This document shows positions 1-9,826 of a stretch of 64,000 bases of DNA, one piece after another; position 1 is the stretch's first letter; each line of letters begins with the position of its first letter. The notes below the pieces were generated by a model. The model was not told the origin of the DNA. It saw only the letters and a program-made list of their open reading frames with translations, and ran no database searches. Source of the stretch: Macrolepiota albuminosa (taxonomy: Eukaryota > Basidiomycota > Agaricomycetes > Agaricales > Agaricaceae); contig JAMWFC010000044.1 of NCBI GenBank assembly GCA_027475525.1, positions 559,340 to 623,339 on the forward strand, given 5' to 3'. A program made the translations under genes and the position numbers.

Positions 1-276
1 AAATATATTAATTATTTATTATTAGTCTTTACATTACTGCCTGGCTGCCTTATATAAGGCAGCCAATTTTACTGTCATACAGAGTACTAGAATCATATAC
101 TGATCTGGTTCTGTTGTGCAACTGTAAGGCTAAGCTATTTTCTTGACAATGTTTCACTTTTTTAAACCTTTTGGGTTCAATTCTGATACTATGGACAAAA
201 ACTACATGTCTAGACTGATAGCCTAGACTGTGATTGCATTGAACAGTGCATCAACTTCTTTGACCCATATTCCTGG
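1..276. other. AT-rich flank without a gene
   Basis: No coding signal is visible. The only structure is a perfect 22-bp palindrome at 43-64 (arm GGCTGCCTTAT) centred on a TATA-like core. The stretch ends where the first LTR-B copy starts. Confidence 0.5.
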
Positions 277-1346
277 TAATAGGCTTCTACTCAGACTGAG
301 CATATCAAGGGACATTATAGGCCAACCAACACTTGACATATTGGAGACTCTAGCGACTAGTTTGGGATATAAAGCAGCCCTAGCTCTGTCACTCTACTAC
401 AGGACTTATCCATTTACCCTAATCACCAGTTACCAGTCCTTCAGCACACTCCACTCACTTATTTCAAGGACCAAGGAGGCTCAGAATGTATAGCGCCAAC
501 ATGACGGCAGGAGGGGGACTTTAACCAAACCCCAATCATTTCCAGAAGGAGTCAGCAGTAGGCACTGCCATTTGACAAGGCACTTCAATCAGAAGTCTAA
601 AAGAATCAATGACGACAGCACATGATATATTTAAATCCAACATCTGGACCTGTCAGGAACTGGTACAATGAGTAGCGCTGACATTAGCGCTTACAGCATC
701 TGTCGAGGATTTTCTGACCATACCCTGGAACAGCCTGGCCAATCAGAGTTATAGTAAAAGTGAGCAGACCCATATAATTCTAAGTCAATTTAGAGTTGCC
801 GTTGGTCACCATGGATTATAATGCTGTTGGTTGTTGTCATCCATGTGCAACAGGTTGCTGTTGACAGGTCACCATTAGAGGAAACCACGAGGAGAGGCAC
901 TAGGAGATAGTGCTGCAAATGGACTTATCTTGGAAAATACAGTAGCGCATAGTATATAAGATAGCTACTTCATATGTATATAACAACGAATTGTAACCTC
1001 TTGAGCACCCAGTTACATCTAGCATTCAAATCATGCTAGCTTTATCTGACTTTGTCACCAAGTCAGGCGCTAGCCTCGTCTATCTCATCTTCATCATTTA
1101 TGGTGCTACCTACAGGCACATTATGCTGCACTACTCATCTTTTCTTCTATATCTTTGCTTAAACTATGATGCTTACCATCTGCTAGATAGCACTCAGGGT
1201 GCTATCATCTAGCACATCGTTCTATTACCTCTGCTTGAGCACACCAGGATTCTGTCAGGTCTCCTCACAACTATATATGCCAGGTGCTGAAGACGGCATT
1301 GTACTGCGTATACGTCCAGCGCACTCAACCACAGTTGGCATTATCA
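277..1346 (+). repeat. LTR of Ty3-type family B, copy 1 (decayed)
   Basis: This segment aligns along its length with 62458-63528, the 5' LTR of an element at the right edge. The start reads TAATAGGC where the younger copy has TGATAGGC, and the end is ATCA. A TATA-like box lies in tagtatataag near 951. Many CpG sites of the younger copy are TpG or CpA here. The 4 bp on each side (CTGG before, CCAG after) would both derive from CCGG by single transitions, which fits a decayed 4-bp target duplication but is weak. No primer-binding site follows it, so it is probably a solo LTR. The family assignment is by pairwise reading only. Confidence 0.75.
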
Positions 1347-2540
1347 CCAGATTAAAAGAGACTTAGCAACGCCTAATTGAATAGATACCAATCAATCTTC
1401 TGAGCCGACCTGTGATGGTGAGACTATCAACCAGTCATTGGCTTATCCTCAAGCTGCTGCGACTGACCCAGGTTGACCTGAGTCAGAAACTATTGAGGCT
1501 ATAGTGGAGGAGCCCTCCCAACAGCCTCAGAGAATGTCAGGAGGAATGCAGTGGAGTGAAGTGCAGCCAATAGCTGTGCCAAGTGGTGCAGCAAGACCAG
1601 GAGTAGCCATGGAAAACCTGGACCAACAATCTGGTAGAGGCCATACATCTTCCATGGAGGCCGGAAGGTCAGGACAACAGTTTCAGAGCAGGAGTAGTGC
1701 TCAGGTTCCTACTGAAGGTCGTAGATCTTCATTATACTTTCTGGGAAAAAAGCCGAGACCAGAAGTAGGCAGTTGGAGAGTGCCAACTGAATCCACTCCA
1801 ATGATGCAATCAATGTCAGCAGGGAGTTGGAGTGGCTCAGGAAGTGGCAATTCCTGAGCAGAGAATTCTGGTAGTACACTGGGAGGATGAAACCTCTGAT
1901 GACAAGGAGAGTGGACAGAGTGAGTCCACCCTGCAGGTTCAGTATGCAATGCTATGGAGAAGATACCCTAGCATTACTAAAGACACAACACGTGCTTGAC
2001 TAGAACTGTATGTACTAAAGCACATACAGTTGATACAAGCTTGAGGTGACAGTGTACCTCAGTTGAATACAATTGAATATATTACTTTGTATGTTCAGAT
2101 TCTTGAGCTCAAGGCCCAAATATATATGTACTGCAAGGCTAATAGAGGATCAGCTGCCTCAACTCCAGAGGGAGCCAATTTGATCCCAAATATACCCCCT
2201 GCAGCAAAGCCAGAGCTGTCTCCACATTTGGAGGAAGCAATGAGTAATATATACATGTCCCAGCAAGCAGGAGAGTTGGATGAACAGTTCATAGCAAGGT
2301 TTGCTGCAGCACAAAGGCAGAATGTGTTCAGAGGTCAACCAAGGGGACCTCTGTTGATAGCTAAGTCGGTTTCTACCATCCCAGTAGTAGACAGTCATCC
2401 AGCAGAGGTGGAGGAGTCAGCGTACCCTTGCATAAAACAGGAAGCAGTGGAGAATACTCCACTGACAACTCGAGTGCTGTTGGCTGATAAATTTGCTGAG
2501 AGGGTTGCTAATAGACAGGACACAAGGTTTTTCATAAAAG
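1347..2540 (+). pseudogene. Degraded retroelement gag-like fragments
   Basis: Two plus-strand open stretches (1504-1857 and 2063-2596) read as low-complexity, Gln/Ser/Pro-rich and then charged sequence (for example AARPGVAMENLDQQ and SQQAGELDEQFIARFAAAQR). No domain is recognisable. Position suggests gag: recognisable Ty3-type RNase H and integrase remnants follow on the same strand. The second open stretch runs into a tRNA-like insertion at 2545 that supplies its last codons. A reverse transcriptase that should lie between gag and RNase H is missing, so at least one deletion has occurred. The assignment as gag is inference from gene order. Confidence 0.35.
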
Positions 2541-2544
2541 CAAG

Positions 2545-2622
2545 CAGCACTTGTTGGAATCAAACCAACGACCTCTTGGGTATGCACCCCTTGTGATGCT
2601 CTAACCACTGAGCTAAAGTGTT
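2545..2622 (-). tRNA. tRNA-like sequence (pseudo-tRNA or SINE head)
   Basis: Read on the minus strand this folds like a tRNA. The acceptor arms (2616-2622 and 2546-2552) pair at 6 of 7 positions. The D-arm stem is GCTC/GAGC with the A-box-like TAGCTCAGTGG. The T-arm is a perfect 5-bp GTTGG/CCAAC stem with a 7-nt loop and a B-box-like GGTTTGATTCC (one C-to-T from consensus). A TTTT run follows 6 nt after the discriminator (plus positions 2536-2539), as for a Pol III terminator. The anticodon region is 28 nt and does not form a regular 5-bp stem, so I cannot name an isotype. It lies inside decayed retroelement sequence, so a tRNA-derived SINE or dead tRNA is more likely than a working gene. Confidence 0.5.
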
Positions 2623-2639
2623 TAACTTATTTTTAGATC

Positions 2640-3905
2640 AAGTAGTCATCTTGGCAGTGGATACTTCTTACATTGTCATTGGCTACTTCTTGTGTCAATG
2701 CCTTAGCAACAATTAGAAATAGCAACACTACAACTGCTTTGAGTCTATCATGCTAAACAACTGGAAATTCTGCTACAGTCAGCTCAAATTGGAGCTTTAC
2801 GGACTCTTCAAAGCCTTTTGGTTATTAAAGATATATCTGATTGGCATACAAAACTTTATTGTAGAAGTTGATGCTAGGTATATCAAAGGTATGCTGCAGA
2901 ATTCCAATATCTAGCCATCTACGAGTATGAACTGTTGGGTTGTCACTATCCTCATGTTTCACTTTGAACTGGTACATATCAAGAGCTCTTTTCACAGACC
3001 AGATAGACTTTTTAGACAACTATGGCAGCCTGGCAACTTGGCAACGAATCCACAGACAGATAGCAATTTTGAGGACTGAATCAACCAATTACATGGCTTC
3101 ATGCACCTTATTCAACAACCAATTCCCTTGCTGCATTGGCAACAGCCAACTAGTATTCTGTTATATCCTATTGTCTTTTACCAACCCAAGATCTTTAGTG
3201 CACCACCTATATTCTATATGGCAAGCATTTTTGATCAAGATTCCTCTTGAAAATCATACAAAAACTTCACCTGCTAAGAGAAGACAAAAGAAACTTGACA
3301 TACAATGCCATACTATGATTTATCAAGGCCAAGATGGAAGACAGTTGCTTAGTAATAGTTGAGCAATAGATTCAAGACCTTAAGCGACTGGCAGACCACA
3401 TTTATCTGCTATGCCACACACTTCTTTTTTACCAACAACCATCTTTGGTGACAAAATCAAGATGGTGCACATAAGCTAGTCATCAAGCTAGATGGTCGCC
3501 TCCAAGTGCTGCATGCTATGCATAATGAGCTTGGACATAGAGCTCTTTATGCTATTCAGGCCTCTATTTTAGAACAAATTTAGTGGCCACATGCTAGTGC
3601 TGATATTGCCTAGTACATTAGGACTTGCCATCTCTGCCAAATCTAGCAAATATGCCAAGTGCTTATCCCACCAACCATTGCTGCATCAGGTCTCCTCTTT
3701 AGCAAAATTTATGTTGATACTATGCACATGCCTAAATCTGGTCAATATAAGTACATCATTCAAGGTCGCTGCTTGCTAATTCACTGGCCTGAATTTCAGA
3801 TGCTTCAAAGAGAAAATACTGAGGCAGTTGCCAAGTGGTTATTCAAAGATGTTGTTTGCTGTTGAGGAGTGCTAAGAGAGATTGTTATAGACAACAGTGC
3901 ATGTA
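2640..3905 (+). pseudogene. Ty3/gypsy pol remnant: RNase H and integrase
   Basis: 2640-2935 reads in broken frames as RNase H: VILAVDTSYIVIGYFLCQ, then SQLKLELYGLFKAF and VEVDARYIKGMLQNSNI, colinear with the same region of the intact Gypsy-A pol. 3480-3905 reads as integrase: HNELGHRAL, TCHLC (the HHCC finger), YVDTMHMPKSGQYKYIIQGR with the first catalytic Asp, and IVIDNSA with the second. Stops and frame breaks are frequent. The reading ends abruptly at 3905-3910, where LTR-E begins, and the final Glu of the catalytic triad is absent. The recovered integrase tail is at 5430-5740, so the rest of the core has been lost. Confidence 0.7.
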
Positions 3906-3910
3906 GTGCA

Positions 3911-4408
3911 TGTAAGGGCAATCTTTAGAGGCTGTGGCTCAGTCACATAGCTGGCAGAGGGAGATCCAAAGTATATTAGAGTATATACAAACAATATCAT
4001 AATAACTACTCACCTGGCAGAGGAAGATCCAAAGAGGACAAGTCTAGGAATTTTCTATGCCAGGTTGGATGCTTCTGGGGTCTCTGAAGCATGGGAAACA
4101 ACTGTACAATACAACAAAACCTTAAAAACTCAAAAATTGCCTACACAAACAATTGCACAAATAAGGGGCAAACTCGGGCAAATTCTGGCTTATGTAAGCA
4201 GTCTGGAAGCGGTGCTGAGGGGCCCACACTTGTCTGAATGGTAGCTAAAGAACCAGAGCACCTTAAGAGCTGAGAATAGTACTAACAGATAGTGTTGAAA
4301 GAATAAAAACAGTAAAATGAAATAATGTCAGAAGAAATAAGAAAATGAATAAAAGGAGAGTAAAGAGATAAAAAGTGAAGGAAGGAAGGAATGAGGAGTC
4401 CCCTAACA
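3911..4408 (+). repeat. LTR of family E, copy 1
   Basis: Begins TGTAAGGGCAATC and ends CCCTAACA. It aligns with the inverted copy at 6547-7075 and the direct copy at 47397-47915. It cuts the integrase remnant just after its second Asp. The flanking 5-mers (GTGCA and CTTAC) do not match, so either the site was rearranged or this is half of a recombinant. Confidence 0.75.
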
Positions 4409-4519
4409 CTTACCAACATTCGACATACTGAAGACTCAAGTGATCTTCTAAGACCCAGGATATTTCTGACTTTGGCGCCCCATTGCAAGCCTTACTTATC
4501 AGCCCCATCCAATATTTTT
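4409..4519. other. Unassigned spacer between two LTRs
   Basis: About 110 bp between LTR-E and the truncated LTR-B copy. I see no coding frame or repeat in it. Confidence 0.4.
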
Positions 4520-5429
4520 CAGTTTTTCAGTACATGCTATCTGTTGACTTCAAGGATTTAGGAGGCCTAGGATCCATAGCACTAGCATGACAGAGAAAAG
4601 ATAACTCTGACTAAACCCTGATCACTTCTGGAAGAGGTCAGCATTAGATGCTGCCTTTTGATGAGGCACCTCAATCAGAAATTTAAAGAATCAATGATGA
4701 CAGCACAGGATATACTCAAGCCTGACATTTTAACTTATTAGAAATTGATACAATGTTTAGCACTAACATTAGTACTCATGGTGTCTGTCAAGAATTTTTC
4801 AATTATATCCTGGAGTGGCCTAGCCAATCAGAATTTATATTAAAAGTAAGCAAACTTGTACAATTCTAAGTCAATTTAGAGTTGCCATATTCAATGGGCT
4901 ATAACACTGTTGGTCATCATTATCCATGTGCTGTCAGTTGCTATTGATAGATTGCTGTTAGCTGGGACTATAAGAAGAGATGTTAATTGGTAGCACCACA
5001 AATAGACTTATCTTGGAAACACAGTAGCATATAGTATAAAAGATAGCTACTGCATATATATATAACAATAGATCATAACCCTTTGAGCACTCAAGTTATA
5101 CTTAGCATTCAAATTGCACTAGCTTGACCTAACTTTGTTACTAAGTTGGGTGCTAGCTTTGTCTATCTTGTCTTTGTCATTTACAGTGCCATCTATGAGC
5201 ACATTACACTGTGCTATTTGTCTTCATTTCTATATCTTTGCTTAAGCTACAGTGCTTACAGTTTGCTGGGTAGCACCTGAGGTGCTATTATTTAGCATGT
5301 CATTTCATCATATTTGCTCAAGCATACTGGGACTCTGTTAGGACTCCTCACAACTATGCATGCCAGGTGCTGGAGACGGTGTTGTACTACATAAATGTCC
5401 AGCACATCCAATCACAGTTGGCGTTATTA
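4520..5429 (+). repeat. LTR of family B, copy 2 (5'-truncated, strongly decayed)
   Basis: Aligns with 470-1346 and 62640-63528 and ends CAGTTGGCGTTATTA where the fresh copy ends with TCATCA. The 5' part is missing or too diverged to place, so the left limit is approximate. Nearly every CpG of the right-edge copy is TpG or CpA here: catggtgtctgtcaaga at ~4779 against cacggcgtctgtcgagg at ~62874. It abuts an integrase C-terminal coding remnant directly. Confidence 0.7.
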
Positions 5430-5740
5430 GCACTAGTACTTATGCATAACTCCAAAATAAAGACATTCTACAACAAGAAAATGCGCCCATGCTATCTGGA
5501 ACTTTCGGTAGTTATCTCTTGTAACCATGGAGGCGCTTATGTGCTCTGTGAATTAGATGGTTCAGTCCTATACAGACCTGTTGCTGCCTTTCACTTGTTG
5601 CCATATCTTGCCAGAGAACAAATTGACCTATTGCTTGAAGTGCTAGATATCGACACCACTAAACTTTGAGAACTTGAAGAAAGTAACTTATTGAATGATG
5701 ATGACTTGCCAACTATGTTTGAAGAAGAAGAAAATAATTA
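5430..5740 (+). pseudogene. Ty3/gypsy integrase C-terminal tail remnant
   Basis: Open from the LTR-B edge to the stop at 5667-5669, then readable further. It contains NKKMRPCYLELSVVISCNHG, AYVLCELDGSVLYRPVAAF and LPYLAREQIDLLLEVLDID, colinear with the end of Gypsy-A pol (SGKMSARYWGPMVVLTRTKG, AELDGTVWQERVAAFRVIPY). This is the chromatin-side tail of integrase after the DDE core. It probably belongs to the same dead element as 2640-3905, split by LTR-E and LTR-B. Confidence 0.7.
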
Positions 5741-6546
5741 GAAAAGATTATAGTGATAAGCTCTCTCTTTCTATTACTACTTTACTTATCCTTCTTGCCA
5801 ATACTTACTATACTATATTCAACAGATGTTCTCTTATATAGTCAAGATGCAGCGCTAGCATGTTGCCAACACTAAGCGCTTTGCACAAGTCTTGCCAAGA
5901 GTTTTTTTGCTATGATGACTTACTGAGTGTTTTTCTTTTCAAAAATTTGGCTAAGTCCAACTCAGCTTTGTTACATTTTCACTTACTTAGTACAATGGAT
6001 CCAAGAAACTAATATTTGTAAAAAATCAGATGTCACTCCAAAAAGCTATACAATAAACAACCTATCTATGCTAAGATTTGTTTAATTGCTATTGTTGTCC
6101 ATAGGCAAGGAGTTGTCAGAAATCAGCAAGGAAGAGTCGCAAAGAGGAAGAAGATCACTTAGTTGAATACTATTAGCAACTTGCCAATCTATGGCAGCTT
6201 GGCAGTCATCTTAGTAGTGCCATAGAATGGCAAAACTGTGACTAAAATTGGAATAGCACAGTCTCAGCACCATCAGTTGAGCCCAGACACGCTCCTATTC
6301 CCTCTCTATTATCTCCTCCATTGTTGCTGCTCTGCGCAAAAACCATTCCAACATCTTCCAGATAGATAAGATCTTGTTCCAGCCAATTAAAGGTATCACC
6401 AGTAATGGTTGGCTGCAGCTAAGAGGTCCATGCAGGATTGATTTTGGCAACTACAGTTCACTGAGGCTTCAAACCTAAAATGTTTTCTGAGTCCAAGACC
6501 TCTTATGGGGCAACATTGCCATAAGGCAGCAGCCATTGCCACTCTG
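5741..6546 (+). other. Decayed retroelement 3' region, no gene
   Basis: No open frame of note. 6340-6540 can be read on the plus strand as broken peptide sequence (ILFQPIKGITSNGWLQLRGP, then a stop-rich run) that I do not recognise. The stretch ends at the 5-bp target duplication of the next solo LTR. Confidence 0.4.
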
Positions 6547-7075
6547 TGTCAGGGAACTCCTCATTTCTTCCTTCTTTCACTTCTTATCTCTTCACTTCTC
6601 TTTCATTCATTTTTTTATCTCTTCACTCCTCTTTCATTCATTTTCTTATTTCTTCTGACATTCTTTTATCTTACTGTTTCTACTTTTTCAACACTATCTA
6701 TTAGTACTATTCTCAGCCCTTAAGGTGCTCTGATTCTTTAGCTACCATTCAGACAAGTGTGGGCCCCTCAGCACCGCTTCCAGACTGCTTACATAAGCCA
6801 GAGTTTGCCAGAGTTTGCTCCTTATTTGTGCAATTATTTGTATGTGCAATTTTTGAATTTTTAAGGTTTTGTTGTACTATACAGTTGTTTCTCATGCTTC
6901 AGAGGCCCCAGAAGTGTCCAACCTGGCATAAAGAATCCCTAGACTTGTTCTCTTTGGATTTCCCTTTGCCAGGTGAGTAGCTATCATGCTATTGTCAATA
7001 TATATTCTAATACACTTTGGATCTCCCTCTGCCAGCTGTGTAACTGAGTCACAGTCTCTAAAGGTTGCCCTTACA
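6547..7075 (-). repeat. Solo LTR of family E with 5-bp target duplication
   Basis: Inverted copy of the 3911-4408 LTR. On the minus strand it runs from TGTAAGGGCAACC to CCCTGACA, 529 bp with TG...CA ends. The flanking 5-mers are identical: CTCTG at 6542-6546 and again at 7076-7080. That makes it a clean solo LTR left by LTR-LTR recombination. Confidence 0.88.
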
Positions 7076-7080
7076 CTCTG

Positions 7081-8940
7081 GCTCCTCCTTGGCAACTTCT
7101 GCCACTTCTACCTTCTTTATCAGTTCCCACTCCCCTGACTCCTGCTCACCAAGAGACCTTGCTGCCAGCTGAATTGGTGACAAAAGGCCACTGGGACCTG
7201 CCTCAGTATCTGGTGGTGGCAGGCAACTTGCTGCCAAAGTCCTCTCCAAATTCTTCATCTCAGTATTCTTGGAGACCTGCAAGGAGGAGAGTGACGACTC
7301 CACATGGGGGTGCTTTGCTTTGCCCTTGCCTTTGCTGGAGAAAAGAGCTTGTTGTTTTTCAGGAACTAAAGTTCCTTGGCACTCACTGGCACCTTGATTA
7401 CTAACTGTCTCCAACCTATCTCTTTGGCATGTCAACAACACCAAGAAGACCCATCTAATTGTCACCATCCTACCAGCAGCAACCTTCTTTTTTTGCCTAT
7501 CCACAAACTCCCTTGCTCTCCTAACAAAACAGTATGGAAAAATGTCTTCTCAATGAGGGCATCTAGCATACCACCATGCTTGCAATTTTTGGCCCTATCA
7601 ATGGTGCAGGTGCATTTCAAGGCCCCACAACAGTATCATAGCTGTGCTCCAGTTGGATACCAGCATCTTTCTGGGTTGTTATTTGCCCAGCATTTATCAT
7701 ACTATTGTCAAAAAGTAAAGAAAATAATGAAGTCACTTACCACCCTCTGCACCTCCTTAAATGCTTGCTGGATCGCCAGAGAAATGGTCTTCTTTCTCTT
7801 CATCTCCTCCATGATGACCCTGGCTTCCTGCCCCTCATCAAGAATGGCCTCCTCCTGACATGGCAAAAGCAAATCTTTCAATTCCTTGTTGTCAAAAGTA
7901 GATTGCATTGGTGCCTATACAAACTTAGTCAATTCAAGCCTGAGTTTAAAAAGTACCACTTACCACATATTGAGGAGCCACCTTGCGACTCTGCAAGTTG
8001 CATTAATAACTATTGGCAATAGCAAGAAACCATCAAAACATATCTTGTATTTAGAAGCAACTGCCAGCTTCTTTGGTGAGCCCAATCTGCTAGCCAGCAA
8101 CACTGGGCTCATAGTGTTGCCAGCACAAGTACCCTTATCTGATCTCTCTGCTACAGTTTTCTGCCTCTTAGAGACAGGCTTCTTCTTGGCAACCTCTCCC
8201 TTGCCTGTCAACTCTTGCTCCTTCAGTGCCCTGGTAAGCTCCTTGACAGCACAGGAAGCCTCATTGTAGATAGTGGCCGTCTCCTTATTGACCTAAATAG
8301 TAGCAAGAGGCACCAACACTTCTTGCTTACTATGAGGTGACAAATCAGACTAAAGCTAAATTAGAAATAAGGGTTAAAAATACTCACTCTGCTGCAGACA
8401 CCGTCATTAGCAATGCCCTGGACAAAATATCCTCCAACTCATCCTCAATTGTTAAAATGAGGAGAGGTGCCTAGTAACACGATCAACTAGCATCATAGCA
8501 AGGATAAACAACACTCATAAAACAAGAGTATAGTGCTAACCACTCAGCACCTTGGTGATCCAAATAATGCAACTGGCACTACTCCCAAACCTCAATTTCA
8601 TGATTCTAGCCCATGGCAAGAATGTGCACCTCCAAACACTGCTTGTACAACTTCATGACAGCAACTACCAAATTTACAGATGCTTCTGCACCAATGCTAT
8701 CAATGCGCTTAAAAAAATTGTTTGTCTTGGCAATGTAGGCATGTGCCATGTTTTGCGCCTCAATACTTGAGATGGAGAGGCAGAGTTGAAATCCAGAAAG
8801 ACATATTTGTTGATGGGAGTGCCAGGTAAAATCAGGAAGAAGAGATAAAGTCTAAACTTATGCGCTAGGACTATAAACAAAATCTGAAAAATGCACAAGC
8901 CACTTGTCACAAAAATGGTAATAGTAGCCATATTTGATGA
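7081..8940 (-). pseudogene. Decayed minus-strand coding region before the 3' LTR of a family-C element
   Basis: Several minus-strand open blocks are separated by short gaps that could be introns. 8674-8931 begins MATITIFVTSG. 7960-8211 is basic, containing GEVAKKKPVSKRQKTVAERS. 7708-7908 has EEMKRKKTISLAIQQAFKEV. 7058-7504 is charged and proline-rich, with SGEWELIKKVEVAEVAKEE. I recognise no domain. Position is the clue: like the antisense gene of Gypsy-A, it lies on the opposite strand just before a purine tract and LTR, and it has a basic nuclear-looking middle. Equivalence to that gene is inferred from position, not from convincing similarity. Confidence 0.4.
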
Positions 8941-8973
8941 CTGAGGACAGTTAATTTTTTAGTTGGGGAGAAA
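8941..8973 (+). promoter_or_regulatory. Polypurine tract next to LTR-C
   Basis: The block ctgaggacagtt...ttggggagaaa lies immediately before the LTR. The same block (ctgaggacagtc...ggtggggggg) precedes the 3' LTR of Gypsy-A at 34636-34667. A purine tract next to a 3' LTR primes plus-strand DNA synthesis. Confidence 0.65.
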
Positions 8974-9826
8974 TAATAGGACCCCATACAGGATCAGCAC
9001 ATCAATAACAGACCACAGCAGTATGGCACTGGCTTGGGATACCTTAGCACATGCAATCTGATCAATGATAGCACTAATGACATCAATCACTGACAACAGC
9101 GCTTAGCAAGAAGACTGATAATCTATCAAAAATGATAGACAGCTTGGTGTTTGATCTTAGTATCTGACAGCGCTTAACACCTCAATTTAGCACCTGACAT
9201 TGCTTAGCATATTGGACAGACAGAAGGTTTGATAGATTGATAGTTTAGCATCACAATCTGCCATCTGGCACTGCTCTAAGCACTGAATAGATGACAGGGA
9301 TCTGAAACCATTGGAGCTACCCTATAAAATTTTTCAGTCCACTGCACTTTGGTGTTATTAGTTACTTGGCAACAGTGAACTTCTTGTAGTATAAAAAGTA
9401 CTTACCAACTTGTACATATCCAGCAGAACAGAGTTTCTTGCCCCACTCACTCTAGTCTCCCTTACAGTCCAGATCTTGTTTATAGTCGGCAATGTTGAAG
9501 TAATTGGCAGTTGTAGACCATTACTATTTAACAGAACCTTCATACCTCGCATTTATGGCAGGCATTAACATTGCTTAGATATCACTAAGCTCATAGTGTT
9601 CTTGTCAATTGTCTTGACGCATTCAACTTACCATTCATTTCACAGGTGCTTTTACCATTAGCGCTTGACACTTGCCAACCCTCTTTTTGACTTTTTATTG
9701 TTTTACTGACATGATTTCTGGGACCTGCCCAGGACTTCCTCAATACATTTAGCATGTCCAATGCAAGCCTTTGGATTGGTAACAGTATTTTTACATTTGT
9801 TACTGACCAAACTTTGGGCATCATCA
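8974..9826 (+). repeat. 3' LTR of family C
   Basis: Aligns with the interrupted copy at 36590-38368. Starts TAATAGGACCCC (TGATAGG in the other copy) and ends GGGCATCATCA. The preceding polypurine tract makes it the 3' LTR of a plus-strand element whose 5' LTR is not in the window. It cuts the end of the YR2 relic. Confidence 0.8.

Noticed and set aside
277..5429. 277-1346 and 4520-5429 as the two LTRs of one element flanking gag and pol remnants
   Set aside because: Copy 1 lacks the family-B primer site after it, copy 2 is 5'-truncated and lies inside the integrase gene, and their decay levels differ. They look like separate solo insertions.
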